From contig BCHX01000007.1 of NCBI GenBank assembly GCA_001599755.1, positions 186,001-250,000 of the forward strand: a DNA stretch of 64,000 nt, read 5' to 3'. Below, piece by piece: positions 46,897 through 57,648 of this stretch. Position numbers and translations under genes: made by a program. Origin of the DNA: Gliomastix tumulicola. Lineage: Eukaryota; Ascomycota; Sordariomycetes; Hypocreales; Bionectriaceae. How positions within the stretch are numbered: the first letter of the stretch is position 1; every line of letters begins with the position of its first letter. Under the pieces are notes generated by a model. That model made no database searches and was not told where the DNA came from. It saw only the letters and a list, made by a program, of their open reading frames with translations.

Positions 46897-47595
46897 TCAA
46901 ATCCAGTTCGATGATCGCGATGGCGAACCAGCGCCGTCATCCTCGCTGGAGACGGGCGTGGTCGAGCGGCTCTGAGGAGTAACGTAAACAGTTGGGACCT
47001 AGAAGACGGAAGTCGTATCAGTTAGTCAACTTTGACTCCATAGGAAACGCAAGAATGTAGATGGAGGAAGTGGTGGTTTACCTGGTTGGTCGGAGGCATC
47101 GGTGCGAGCTCGTGGTCGCTTCCAGAGGCCGAGCCCTAAGAACCGAGGTGTATCAGCGAAATGGCTTCGAACATCGAGCCTCATGGCAAAAAGGAGTCTA
47201 AAACATACCTGATGCTGCACATGAGCCGCAGTGTGCCGATTGGCAGCGCCATTGAGGTCGCCACTGTCATTGTTGTTATGGTTACAATATCGACACTATA
47301 CAAAATGTCAACACACGCCGCTCAGAAACAAACTCCTCATCACAGCCGCACACAAGTGCGCCAATGACTCAGTCAATCTCACCTCGTTCTTGAACCGATC
47401 CTTGCGCAGAAGCCGGTTCAGCTTGGCGCGCGACGCGTGGTAGAGCGAATGCATGCTGCTCGCAGCGACCGAGCGGGCCGACGCGAGGGACATCCGGAGC
47501 GTCTTGTTCGACTTGGCATGGCGAACTGGGCGCTTGTTTCGGTTCATCTCCATCGTTGCCATTCGGAGGGCGGCGGCGGCGAGGGGTCCGTTCAT
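46897..47595 (-). CDS. Small hypothetical protein, four exons
   Basis: Assembled on the minus strand from four exons: 47595-47383, 47295-47209, 47135-47082 and 46998-46897. The result is 151 residues, with every junction in phase 0 and consensus sites (GTGAGA/GTATAG, GTATGT/TTCTTAG, GTAAAC/TTCTAG). The N-terminal half is basic, Arg/Lys/Met rich and probably helical (SRAKLNRLLRKDRFKNE). The two middle exons are polar, with an Asn-run and His residues. The C-terminus is Ser/Pro/Asp rich, ending SSNWI. No domain recognised. Consistent splice signals and the absence of in-frame stops support a real gene, but it is short and needs transcript evidence. Confidence 0.55.
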
Positions 47596-48933
47596 GACTG
47601 CTTCTGCTGGTAGGCTTGGGGTATTGAAGGTAGTGTCGAGAAGGGGGAACGAAATTGGCGAGAAACGAGGTACACGTGCGGTGCGTTGGGTCTTGTTCGC
47701 AGGTTCTCGCGAAGGGCGGTGGATGTGGAGGTGAGGGGGAATGTGGCTGAAGGAAATCTCGGCTGCGTTTGTAGTGGTGGGAGAGAAGTCGGGATGAGAG
47801 TGGTTTCAGAGCGTTTAGGGCACACCAAAGCAGGCGCCACTAGACGCATGTTTTCGAAGGTGTGCCGTTTTCTGCCAGACTGCCCTCGGTTATCAGCGCC
47901 TTATCTGGCACTTACCTATTGATAGATTGAATATGCTCTCAATTTCGAGCTGAAGGACGCATGATCGCCTTGGGCAATGGTAGCATGAGAGCTACGACTT
48001 GAAGGAAGATCTGCCGTCCTTCCATACGCTCCTTGGGCCAAGTTCGTGTACTCTATCAGAGAGGAGTTTACAAATAAGATTGCTAGACACTCCCGACACG
48101 CCAGCTGCTAGTGCTAAACCTCCTGTACGGCAATCAGACATCGTCAACTACAACAGATCCGCCATATATTATTACTCGAGTCCTTTTATTACTGATAATT
48201 CTTTAATTATGTCTATTACACGATGCCTTTTCTCGCACCTCGTCCTCCTGAGCTTCCCCATTTCCAACCACGAAACCCAGCAGCAGCAGCACCATATCAA
48301 CGTGTCCGCCCATAACAAGTATTACCCTAGGCTCTTCAGTGCAATGGTGGCGCGAGACTCTCGCAAAGCGTTCTTCAAGGCCATCGTCGGAGCCGTGTGA
48401 TAAGTGCAATGCTGGTGATAGCAGTAGCGTGACAGTCACCGACCTGGTCAAGCTTCAGGCTGACCATCTCCTAACATCTCCTTCCGCAATATCTTATGTC
48501 CCGAAGCTATTCATCCTTGCAAACGATGATTCGGCGCAATTGATCACGACAGGGACAAAGAAATTACTACTCGAAACTATGTTCAAAGTGTTGTCTGGTG
48601 GCGAGACGCAGTGAATTAAAATCACGCCGTCGTGTGTCCTTGAGATTGGTCTTCAAGGACAGCCTCAGGCAACTCCCACACAAAATGCAAAGGTAACCTC
48701 TTTCCACTCGCTCACCAAATGCTTCCCTAAACAAATCATCAGAAAGAGTAATAAAAATCTTCATGAGTGATGTATTTGATTATTTCACGTCCCTGCTTTT
48801 CCTTCTTTACCAGCTTTGAATTTCATCCTCCGCGCCCAGAAACTCACACTCACCAAAACCACAACTCACAAAAAGAGAGTCAGTAGCAAACACACACCCG
48901 TTTCCACTCTCTAAACTCTCCCCCTCTTCTCAA
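47596..48933. other. Intergenic
   Basis: Between divergent genes. A plus frame at 48210-48398 is open but shows no domain. From 48800 to 48933 the sequence is C/T and CA rich, like a fungal 5' leader. Confidence 0.4.
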
Positions 48934-50809
48934 ATGGCCTGCCCCTCGCAGAGAACACCTTCCCTCCTCCCACCACCCTCCTCCTCCTCCTCCTCCTTCT
49001 TCTCAGGCCCCCGGCTTCCAGCCCTTCATCCCGCCGCACCCCCAGACTCCTCCTTCGCGACGACGACGACGACGCCTCTCAGAGAAGTCGTCGTAGGATG
49101 CGCCCACAGGAGCGCACCCTCAGCACAGCCGCCCAGCAGCAGCACGACTGACGACACGCTGGCTGTCAAGTACGAGGATCTGATGAGGTTCATGAGGGCC
49201 GTGAACCGCGACGCGATGCATCAAGAGGTTTCGTCGCCGCAGGCTGCTGGCGGTGGTGGTGGTGGTGGTGGTGGTGGTGGTGGTGAGGTGAACAGCAACG
49301 CAGGAGGGGAGAACGCGAGTCTTGGGTTTCTTCGTCTGCCCGTCAAGCGGCGGCACTCCGAGGTCGATGCGACTCTTCCGCCTCAAGAAGCTTCTTCACT
49401 CAGTCAGCCGCAGACACCGGTTGTTCCTCAGGAAGCGACAGAGCCAGAGATCAGGGCCGCTTCTCCAGCGCAATTTGATGTCCCGAGCGTCACCGAGATG
49501 CAGGCAATTGACGGACTACGGGCACTTGCCACCTCTGAAGCTGACACTCCCGCGTCTCAGCTTATCCCTTCCATCGAGACTCCCGCTCCGACCTGCATTA
49601 CAGTCGCAACCTGCCCAGCACCAGCGCCGATTACCAAGACGACTTCAAACCCAAGGAAGCTCGCCCGCGACCGCCTCTTCGACGCCATCGTTGCAGCGAG
49701 CATGCGCGCCAACGGCTCAACCGTCGACGCCAGTGGAAATCCAGTGCCGCCAGCCGACGACATGCTCTGGCGACGCACCATCACAGGGCCCGATGATCTT
49801 GAGCGCGCCGAGTCGGTCCGGCTGTTCGAGATCCTCGAGGCGTGCAGCTACGCGACGCAGCCGGAGACGCCCGTGGCCACGACGCGGGGCAACATCGATC
49901 GCTTCTTCGACGCCGTCTTCAGGAGCTGGGATCCTGAGGATTGGGATGCCGAGGCGGCCAAGACAGCCAGGCCGGACTTTTCTGTGTCGGCTGAGACCAT
50001 CGCTGGCAAGGTTTGCGGTACGTGCAGTCTCTCTTTTCGTCTAGCCATGTGTTCTTTTCTTTTCGTTTCGGTCCGAAGGGAGGCTCGTTCCTGCGTCCGG
50101 AGTGAGGAGCTGTGCTTCAATGCTGGCTTGATTCACGTTGGACTTCACGTTTGTTCATTCAAGTTGCTGTGGCTCAGACATCGCTAACGTCCATCCAGCT
50201 CATCCCTCCTCTCACCACGACATCATCCCCTGCATGGCCACGCCCGAGTGCGACACCAACGTCATCGCGAGAGTAACATACGTCTACCACCCACACTCCG
50301 TCAAGCTCGAGTTCTTCGCCAAACTTCCCCCCGGAACCACGAGCAGCGACTCCAACAGCGGCAACCCATCCACCCGCCACCCGACCAGACCTCGTCGCCA
50401 GCAACAGCAGCAAACACAGCCTTGCACCCCGGGAGAGCACCAGTCCCCTCACTCGTCCAGCTCAAAGCTCACGGCCCTCAACCCGACCGAGCGCGACGAC
50501 ATCCGCTGGATCACGGCGACGGACTGGACGGGCGGCGTGCGCGACGACCTGCAGAAGAAGATCGTCGCCCGACTGCACAAGTACAACAAGCACCAGGCCA
50601 TCTGGCAGGCGCGCCGCTTCGTGCAGGGCTGGGCGCGGGGCGCGCTCCCCGAGGGCAGCATCTTCGACAGGGGAAGCGGTGGGAATGGCTCCTCGGGGCA
50701 GGACGGGAGTGGCAGACGCGCTTCGATGGGGGTTAACGGCGAGGGGTTGGGGTTCCTGACTGCTGATGGGGCGAAGATGAGTCTTCAGATCCTGATGAAC
50801 ATGCAGTAA
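48934..50809 (+). CDS. Unknown family, paralogue 4 (diverged, extended)
   Basis: Two exons, 48934-50017 and 50199-50809, give 564 residues across a 181-nt intron (GTACGT donor, CGCTAAC branch, CATCCAG acceptor). The first 240 residues are low complexity: Ser, Pro and Thr runs and 12 consecutive Gly codons at 49249-49284. From about residue 245 the family's helical module appears (RLFDAIVAASMRA, SVRLFEILEACSYA, FFDAVFRSWDPEDW). After the phase-1 intron, corresponding in place and phase to the second intron of paralogue 1, comes the second module, with YNKHQAIWQARRFVQGWA matching YNGVRAVQYARFYLQ. The C-terminus is Gly/Ser rich. Homology to the shorter paralogues is by motif order and intron position. 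Function unknown. Confidence 0.75.
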
Positions 50810-51260
50810 TGGGTAGTATGGGATGGTTGGGCTGGGAGATCTTCAAGACGCGGGCTTGCTATTACGCGTCTTCGCCAGTCCTGGGTCAGAAGAGTTGCGT
50901 TAACTCGGAATTGGGAACCGGCGCAAACTGAAGGCGATACACATGGGCATTCTTTTCGCTACTCGCAGTATACCATTATCGCTCGCATTCGATAGCTAGG
51001 GAAGCATCATTAGTAGGAAGGACAAATGCGTCGGCAACAAACAGTGGTAGAATCCAAGGCAGCAGAGGTCGCTAAGAATAGAGAAGTCGATTAATGCAAA
51101 CTCGCTACCAGTATGTCGTCACATATATACTCGCTCATATACTCGTCGCTTCGCTGTGCGCGCTCCTATATCGTCGTCATCCAAATACACAGAATATCCA
51201 AAGAACGTCGAGGTCCATGTTCGAGGGTCCTGAGGTGTCCGTCGCTGTCAGACCCTGCCC
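50810..51260. other. Convergent 3' intergenic region
   Basis: No feature recognised. Confidence 0.5.
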
Positions 51261-52253
51261 TTAAGCGGCAGCCTTCTTGACGGGCTTCCTCACGACATTG
51301 CTGCCAATCCACCACTGACGCGGGAACGGCATGCCCCATTTGTCCATCATGCCACGGAGCTCGTCCTCCGTCCCCGGCACGACGTTGATGAAGATCCGTC
51401 CCCGGCTATCGACCTCGCCGTCCTCCCCCAGCCCGCTCATTCTAGGCTCCGAGTGCACTGCGCCAGTATCCCTGCCCACCTCGAAGAAGACGCACTGCCC
51501 TGGGGCAGCGACCTGAACGCCGTACCGGGACAGCCCATGCGCAAGCTGATCCCGCACGGTCTCAGCGGCAGACGCACAGCCAACGCAGCGGATCGACACG
51601 CATTCGTGCTCGGTGCTGGCGGCCTGACGCGCCTGGCGCTGGAGGTCGCGGGCAGACGCCTGGTGCTCGAGGGGAATGAAGAGAGTCTGCGGTCCCAGGA
51701 GCGCTGTGCAGATCTTCCAGCTCGTGCCGTCCGGTCCTGCCTTCTCTGTCCCATTCGCACTGCCCTCCCTGTATGTAGCCTTCGCGCCGAGCTTCGTGCC
51801 CGGCAGGCCGCCGCCATTGAGCGCCGAGAAGAAGAACTCATCTGTGTGCCATCGCGGTCGGTCGTACTCGGTGGTCGGCATCGTCGCGCGGACGGTGAGG
51901 AGGTAGTTGCTGAGGCCGTGCTCGGCGAGGAACGGCTTGACAAAGTCGACGAACGAGTAGAAGGACGGCGGGACGGGGCCGGCAAACGTCGCGTCGGCGA
52001 ACTCTTGGAAGCTCGTGGGCAGGTCGGTCGAGGTCAGGGAGGGGCCGCAGTAGCTCCAGGAGGCGTCCTGCTTGACAGAGACGGAGGGCGTCTGCTGGTC
52101 GTGATCGGCGGCGCTGGGGGAGTTGGGGCTGGAGGAGTTGTGGTACTGCAGGAAGGAGAACTCCTTGCCCTTGGGGCGTGGCGAGCGTCTCTTGTAGAGC
52201 GAGAGAAAGACACAGGCAAGCGACAACAGCAGAATAACGAGTGACGACGCCAT
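51261..52253 (-). CDS. Membrane-anchored protein with HxD...H pattern
   Basis: One exon on the minus strand, 330 residues. Residues 2-20 form a hydrophobic N-terminal helix followed by KRRSPRPK, a signal-anchor pattern. A Ser/Pro-rich linker leads to a globular region. This has RPRWHTDEFFF (His136, Asp138), a strand with APGQCVFFEVG, then GAVHSEP (His267) and GRIFINVVP (Arg286). That order (HxD, distal His, then Arg) matches Fe(II)-binding double-stranded beta-helix proteins, including DUF1826-like and 2-oxoglutarate oxygenase-like families. The metal-binding assignment is my inference, and I cannot name the substrate. A TTCAGTGGC repeat block lies 110 bp upstream. The opposite strand has a long open frame, judged a shadow. 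Confidence 0.75.
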   Translation of the reverse strand: MASSLVILLLSLACVFLSLYKRRSPRPKGKEFSFLQYHNSSSPNSPSAADHDQQTPSVSVKQDASWSYCGPSLTSTDLPTSFQEFADATFAGPVPPSFYSFVDFVKPFLAEHGLSNYLLTVRATMPTTEYDRPRWHTDEFFFSALNGGGLPGTKLGAKATYREGSANGTEKAGPDGTSWKICTALLGPQTLFIPLEHQASARDLQRQARQAASTEHECVSIRCVGCASAAETVRDQLAHGLSRYGVQVAAPGQCVFFEVGRDTGAVHSEPRMSGLGEDGEVDSRGRIFINVVPGTEDELRGMMDKWGMPFPRQWWIGSNVVRKPVKKAAA

Positions 52254-52361
52254 GGTGCGGATTGACCAGGCGGTTGGGAGTGGTGGAAGCCAGGAAGGAG
52301 AGTGCGATCTTCAGACGTGCGGGCTCCAGCAGTTTCATTCTAGGGGGAGGCACGGGAGGCT

Positions 52362-52395
52362 TTCAGTGGCTTCAGTGGCTTTAGTGGCTTTGGTG
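52362..52395. repeat. AGTGGCTTn tandem repeat
   Basis: TTCAGTGGCTTCAGTGGCTTT, followed by another AGTGGCTTT. The same 21-bp core recurs at about 7474-7494. Three tandem 9-bp units at each place. Confidence 0.7.
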
Positions 52396-53103
52396 GGCTG
52401 ATCCCCACTCAGGGTGGCGGGTGCTATTTCTGGCAGGACATCCGCGGCTTGGAAAACCCCACTAGCATAACTGCAGGATTCAATAATGTCCAGGGCCTCG
52501 ACAAGGGTGTTGTTATGCTGGCCACAGATAATTCAGAGACGCGTCGATTGAGAAAGCTCACTCATGCTTATCAGCCTGTTCTTTCGTCTCTGCGAAGGCA
52601 TCAATTGCGAGTAATATCTGCCGTAGTCATCCGACACGTATCACAAAGAGCATATCCGAGCTAGTTCTTGGCCTGGATGGACGGTCAAGACAGTGGAATC
52701 TTCAGGGGCATAACAGGGCACAAGGCCTGGCAGTGCTTGGCGCTAACCGGACTTGGCATACCATTCGAGCTCGCACCTCAATTTTTGGCATACAGACAAC
52801 GCGATAAACAGATGAATCACAAGTGTAGAGCGAGCACCAAGATATTCCAAATCAGTCCAGTTAAATGTCTTGGGAGTATACGATGAACTCTCAGTGCTTT
52901 CTCGTGAGAAGCATTTCCTCTCTTACGCGACAAAGGGAATTAACTTCACGTATGTAGACACAATCAACCTTCAAGAGAGGCATAAAGCTCTAGGGTAACT
53001 ATCAACGCGGGGAAGTTGGGGAAGCCAATTCACCGACGGAGACGGGAGCAACACATGCGTTCAGCACTGCCAAAACAAATCCAGCTACCAATGCGACCGA
53101 GGT

Positions 53104-53109
53104 ATAAAG
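53104..53109 (+). promoter_or_regulatory. TATA box of the FMN oxidase gene
   Basis: TATAAA in context AGGTATAAAGC, 142 bp upstream of the start codon at 53251. Confidence 0.5.
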
Positions 53110-53250
53110 CGCTGCCGCCTTCCGAGATGGACGTACTGGCCAAGCGGGGGAGCACGACTGTCTGTGGCAGATAACCTCTTCTTACCGACCGTAGCCAGTT
53201 CATTCCAGCAGTCAATCTTCCTACCCTCCTACCCAACGTCACCGTCCACG

Positions 53251-54483
53251 ATGAGCTCCGACGACGACTCTCGCCCGCCGTACGCGGAGCATGTCCGCAC
53301 GATCCTCCAGCAGGGCCTCCTGCAGGGCAAATTGCCCACCGTGACCACCGACCCCAATGACCTCGAGGAGCAGGCCCGTACCGCCATGCCGACCCGCGGC
53401 TTCGACTACATCCGAGGCGGCGCAGGCGAGGGCCAAGCTATGGCTTCTAACCGCGCTGCCTTTTCGCGCTGGTCCATCATCCCCCGCGTTCTCAAGCCGA
53501 CGAGCCCCCGTGATCTGAGCGTCACGCTCTTTGGGCACAAGTATGAGACGCCCGTCGTCATGGCGCCTATCGGCGTCCAGGCCTGGTTCCATCCTGATGC
53601 TGAGCCGGGCACCGCGACCGCCTGCGCCAATCTTGGTGTTCCGTACACGCTCAGTACGGCTTCTTCCACCAGCATTGAGGCCCTTGTCGCCGCGGTGCCC
53701 GAGGGGCCCAAGTGGTTCCAGCTCTACTGGCCGATGGACGAGGATATCACGGCTTCCATCCTCTCCCGTGCCAAGTCTTCTGGCTTTCGCGTGCTGCTCG
53801 TGACGCTTGACACCTGGACCCTCGGTTGGCGTCCCAAGGACCTCGACGCGGCCGCTGTGCCCTTCATCATTGGTGAGGGCGACGATGTCGGCTTCTCGGA
53901 CCCCGTCTTCCGGAAGAAGTTCGCCGAGATGTCTGACGGTGGCACGCCCGAGGATAGCAAGGTGCAAGCAGCCATGTACTGGTGCAGCGAAATCTACCCT
54001 GGCGTCAGTCGCAGCTGGGAAGATCTCGCCATCCTCCGCCGACACTGGGACGGCCCGATCGTGCTCAAAGGCGTGCTGAGTGCTGAAGACGCCAAATTAG
54101 CGCGGCAGCACGGCATGGACGGCATCGTCGTGAGCAACCACGGCGGACGCCAGCTCGACGGCGCTGTGGGCACGCTTGACGTGCTGCCCGAGATCGTTGA
54201 GGCCGTCGGGAAAGACTTGACTGTCATGCTGGACTCGGGCGTCCGCACTGGCGCCGACATGGTCAAAGCCCTGGCCTTGGGGGCCCAGGCGGTCTTTGTG
54301 GGACGCCCAGTTGTCTATGGGCTGGGCATCGACGGGACGGCAGGGGCAGAGGCAGTGCTGGCCGGGCTGCTGGCAGACCTGGACCTGACGATGGGTTTCT
54401 CCGGCGCGAGGACCGTGGCTGACCTATCGCCTTCGCTGCTCAGGAGGGTCGGAGGGTCAGGGACGCCGATGCCTCGACTGTGA
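53251..54483 (+). CDS. FMN-dependent alpha-hydroxy-acid oxidase/dehydrogenase (lactate 2-monooxygenase-like)
   Basis: One exon, 410 residues, from the ATG at 53251; the frame extends upstream only with a GTG. It belongs to the FMN-dependent TIM-barrel family (lactate oxidase, glycolate oxidase, flavocytochrome b2). Visible landmarks are FDYIRGGAGEG, the FMN-binding strand VVMAPIGVQ, FQLYWP, the catalytic Lys in PIVLKGVLSAEDA, the active-site motif SNHGGRQLDG with catalytic His and Arg, and the phosphate-binding MLDSGVRTGADMVKALALGA and VFVGRPV. No cytochrome b5 domain and no signal peptide, so it is probably cytosolic. Its length and the DEDITASILSRAKS region look more like lactate 2-monooxygenase than glycolate oxidase, but the substrate is uncertain. 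Confidence 0.93.
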   Translation: MSSDDDSRPPYAEHVRTILQQGLLQGKLPTVTTDPNDLEEQARTAMPTRGFDYIRGGAGEGQAMASNRAAFSRWSIIPRVLKPTSPRDLSVTLFGHKYETPVVMAPIGVQAWFHPDAEPGTATACANLGVPYTLSTASSTSIEALVAAVPEGPKWFQLYWPMDEDITASILSRAKSSGFRVLLVTLDTWTLGWRPKDLDAAAVPFIIGEGDDVGFSDPVFRKKFAEMSDGGTPEDSKVQAAMYWCSEIYPGVSRSWEDLAILRRHWDGPIVLKGVLSAEDAKLARQHGMDGIVVSNHGGRQLDGAVGTLDVLPEIVEAVGKDLTVMLDSGVRTGADMVKALALGAQAVFVGRPVVYGLGIDGTAGAEAVLAGLLADLDLTMGFSGARTVADLSPSLLRRVGGSGTPMPRL

Positions 54484-54799
54484 GGCTCTGGGTGGACTCG
54501 CTACAGGCCTGATGAGAAATTCTCGACAGGTTATTGGTGTGTTGTGGCCGTTGATATGCAACCGTCGTCCGTTAGAAGGGACTTGTGGCGTGTCCATCAA
54601 GGTGCCACCGAGTCGCCGGACATCAAGGTCCATCTGACGACCACTTACACAGGGAGAGGACGATGAGAGCGACAGGAGGGCGAAGGAGCCGGAATCTGGA
54701 AGAGAACAGTATTTTGTGCGTTTTGTGAAAATATTTAAACAATTGTCTTCGCAAAATTGGCTGTTCTTGGTGCTCGAAATTCTGTACCATAACGAAATC
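54484..54799. other. Intergenic
   Basis: Spacer between two plus-strand genes. No motif recognised. Confidence 0.5.
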
Positions 54800-56722
54800 A
54801 TGACTGCCGCAGCTCCCAAGGCGGTGCCTGTCACCCTGCTATCTGGTTTTCTGGTAGGCTCCCTGACATACCCAGCCCTTACCAGTCTCATCTGACTGAC
54901 ATTGTCTTCTTAGGGTGCCGGAAAGACCACTCTACTGAAGCACATCCTCCAGAGCAACCATGGCCTCCGTATCGCCGTCATCGTCAACGACATCGGAGCG
55001 TAAGTACCAGAATCACCCCGGCAAATCTTCACTGCTAACCCCATCACTTTAGTGTCAACGTCGACGCCAACCTCATCAAGCAGACACACGTCATGAGCAA
55101 CCAAGACGACAAGATCATCGCCCTCCAGAACGGCTGCATCTGCTGCACCCTCCGCGGCGACCTCCTCGAGAAGCTCGTCAGCCTCTCCCGCCTGCAGGAG
55201 TACGACTACATCGTCATCGAGAGCAGCGGCATCAGCGAGCCGGAGCAAGTGGCCGAGACGTTTGACAAGCGGCTTGCGGAGCAGATGGATGAGATGTCGA
55301 CGGTGAATGGGGAGGCGCTGGATGAGAGTATGCTCAAGGTGCTCAAGCAGATGTAAGTAATCTCCCCTGGGTTGAGCACACTATAGTGTTTTGCTAATTC
55401 TTGTTTAGTAAACGGGCTGGGGGACTGGAGAAATTTGCTCGTCTGGATACAACGGTCACGGTTGTCGACGCGTGCACCATGCTCAACGACTTTGACACTG
55501 ACGACCTCATGTCCAGGCGGAGGAACGATGTTCCTGCCGAGGACGAGAGAACAGTGTCCGATCTTCTCGTCGACCAGATCGAGTTCGCCGACGTCATCAT
55601 CTTGAACAAGATCGACATGGTAAGTGTTCATCCCTGTGCTGGCATTCATTTGTTTGCTTGACTAACTAACAGGCAAATCAGGTCACTCCAGAACTCAAGA
55701 CACGCCTTACCAGTATGATTCGACAACTGAACCACCGGGCCAAGATCATCGAGTCGACCTTCAGCAAGATCGACGTAAGCGAGATAGTCAACACGGGACT
55801 CTTTAGCCTCGATGTCGCACAGACTGGCTACGGCTGGCTCCAGGATCTCCACGCCATGACCGTCCGGGAGGTAAACGGCCGCAACGTTATCACGCCTAAG
55901 CCTGAGACAGAGGAGTACAACGTTCAGAACTTTGTCTACTCTCGGCAACGGCCTTTCCACCCGCTTCGCCTCTTCCAGCTCATCTACGACAAGTTCATCC
56001 TCCAGCTGGAGCACGAGGAAGAAGACGACGACGACGATGACTGTGATGAAGATGAAGATGAGGACGATGAAGACGGCGATGTGGATATGGAGGACCAGGG
56101 ATCTACAGACTCAGCATACGAGACCATCGACATCGAGTACCCCGAAACCCCAGACGCCGAGGTAGCAAATGCCAACAAGCGCAAACACCCCGTCCTCAAC
56201 CGCCTCTTCCGCTCCAAAGGCGAGTTCTTCCTAGCCTCGCGCGCCCACCGCTGCGGCGAATGGTCCCAAGCAGGCCCCATCCTGCGCCTTACAGGCGGCA
56301 GGCCGTGGTTCATCACGTTGCCGCCCGAGGAGTACATGACTGGTGACGGCGAGATCGACGCCCTTCTCAAACATGACATAAAGAAGGGCGGCGAGTGGGG
56401 AGACCGTCGACAGGAGATCGTCTTCATCGGCGAGAATCTAGATCACAATGGCGTTGCCGCGCTGTTTGATGAGTGTCTGCTCACTGACAATGAGTTTGAG
56501 TCGTGGGAGCGCGTGATGCGGGATAAGAAGATGAGTGACGAGGATAAGGGCGTAGAGCTTATGCGGCTGTTTGATGATGGGTTTCCGACGTGGCCTGGGG
56601 ATGAAGAGGGCGAGGAGGATCATGATCATGATCATAGCCATGGTGGGCATCATCATCATACGCATAAGAAGGGTCTGCGATCCATCAAGGAGGAGATGCA
56701 GAAGCTGAAGGAAGTGGACTGA
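54800..56722 (+). CDS. CobW/COG0523 family GTPase (metallochaperone)
   Basis: Five exons (54800-54853, 54914-54999, 55053-55352, 55409-55619, 55682-56722) encode 563 residues. The family uses GTP to deliver metal, in eukaryotes zinc to methionine aminopeptidase. Landmarks are the P-loop GFLGAGKTTLL, formed across the first intron, the metal-binding GCICCTLRGDL, Walker B VIESSGISEP and the guanine motif NKID. The CobW C-terminal domain has FFLASRAHRCGEW. An Asp/Glu-run (about residues 320-345) interrupts the C-domain, and the tail carries HDHDHSHGGHHHHTH. The last intron can end at 55672 or 55681, both in frame, adding or omitting three residues. A methionine aminopeptidase gene lies 8 kb away in the same window. 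Confidence 0.93.
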
Positions 56723-57648
56723 ATATGAAAGACCGTGGCGAGCTTTTCGTTCATCCCCGACGGTATCTGTCGATATTTGACTTGGATAAAAACCAGACTA
56801 CATCGAAATGCTTTATAATTCTTCCCTCCTAGCAGCTGTCTGCCCGCCGTTAGAGCAAGAGACGCAGCCAAAGCCGAATGATGCCTCGCGTGTGGCGGAT
56901 GACCTGGTCCCGCCATGCACCCATCTATGCACATGAGGAGGGACCGCGGGGCTTACTTGCCCATAGACAAGGTTCTTGATTCCGTTGTTAACAAGCTGGC
57001 TGTCGGGGCTGGTTAAGCATGGAGATCTCCACGCGGAAGCTGGTTCTTCAGGACGTGGCCATCCCAGCAGCGCATGCTAAGCGTGAATGTGCGTCTTGGA
57101 AGAAGATAACGTCATCTCTACTGCGTCCGGCGTGGGAGCAACAAGACAGGCCTATCTGTAGCTAGGCGGTGATGGATCTAATAGGCTAGACATCTAAGTA
57201 GATGAGGCGCCACGGACTTGATCCAGTAGATGCTCTCCTCGTCCAGCTTGGTTCAGACGAATGCATCAAGGCCGAAGAAGTCACGTATGACGTGCGACAA
57301 ACAACCTCCAGCAGTATCCTCCTACACAGAGCAATGTGATCCCACACGGACAGTGTCCTCACGGCGAGATTGTTTACCCGCGGCAGAGTGTTCTTCCTAG
57401 CGCGGGGTCAGGTCGGACTAGTGGGCACTAAATGCCCTGCTCGAAGGCCATTCTAGCGATAAAACCCCTATAGAAAGAGCCCGGGCGTCACACGGGCGGG
57501 GTATGGGGTATGGGTTGGCTCTGAGGCGCCGAGACGAAGGTTGCGAAGCCCAGATTCTGCATGAACTGGGTCGACTCGTCCGTCATCCTTTATGGGCAGG
57601 TCAGTGTTGTGAACTCTGGTTATTGCATATTGGGGGGAGGGGGGCTTC
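56723..57648. other. Convergent 3' intergenic region
   Basis: No gene, tRNA or repeat recognised. Confidence 0.45.

Larger units (their letters stand above)
52254..53250. other. Divergent intergenic region
   Basis: Holds the promoters of the HxD protein and the FMN oxidase. TTCAGTGGC repeats lie at 52362-52390 and a TATA box at 53104-53109. No gene recognised. Confidence 0.5.

Noticed and set aside
51453..52244. Plus-strand frame of 263 residues opposite the HxD protein
   Set aside because: Arg/Gly/Glu-rich translation typical of the shadow of a GC-rich gene; the minus frame has a coherent domain and membrane anchor.
53239..54045. Minus-strand frame of 268 residues opposite the FMN oxidase
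   Set aside because: Shadow of a clearly recognised enzyme.
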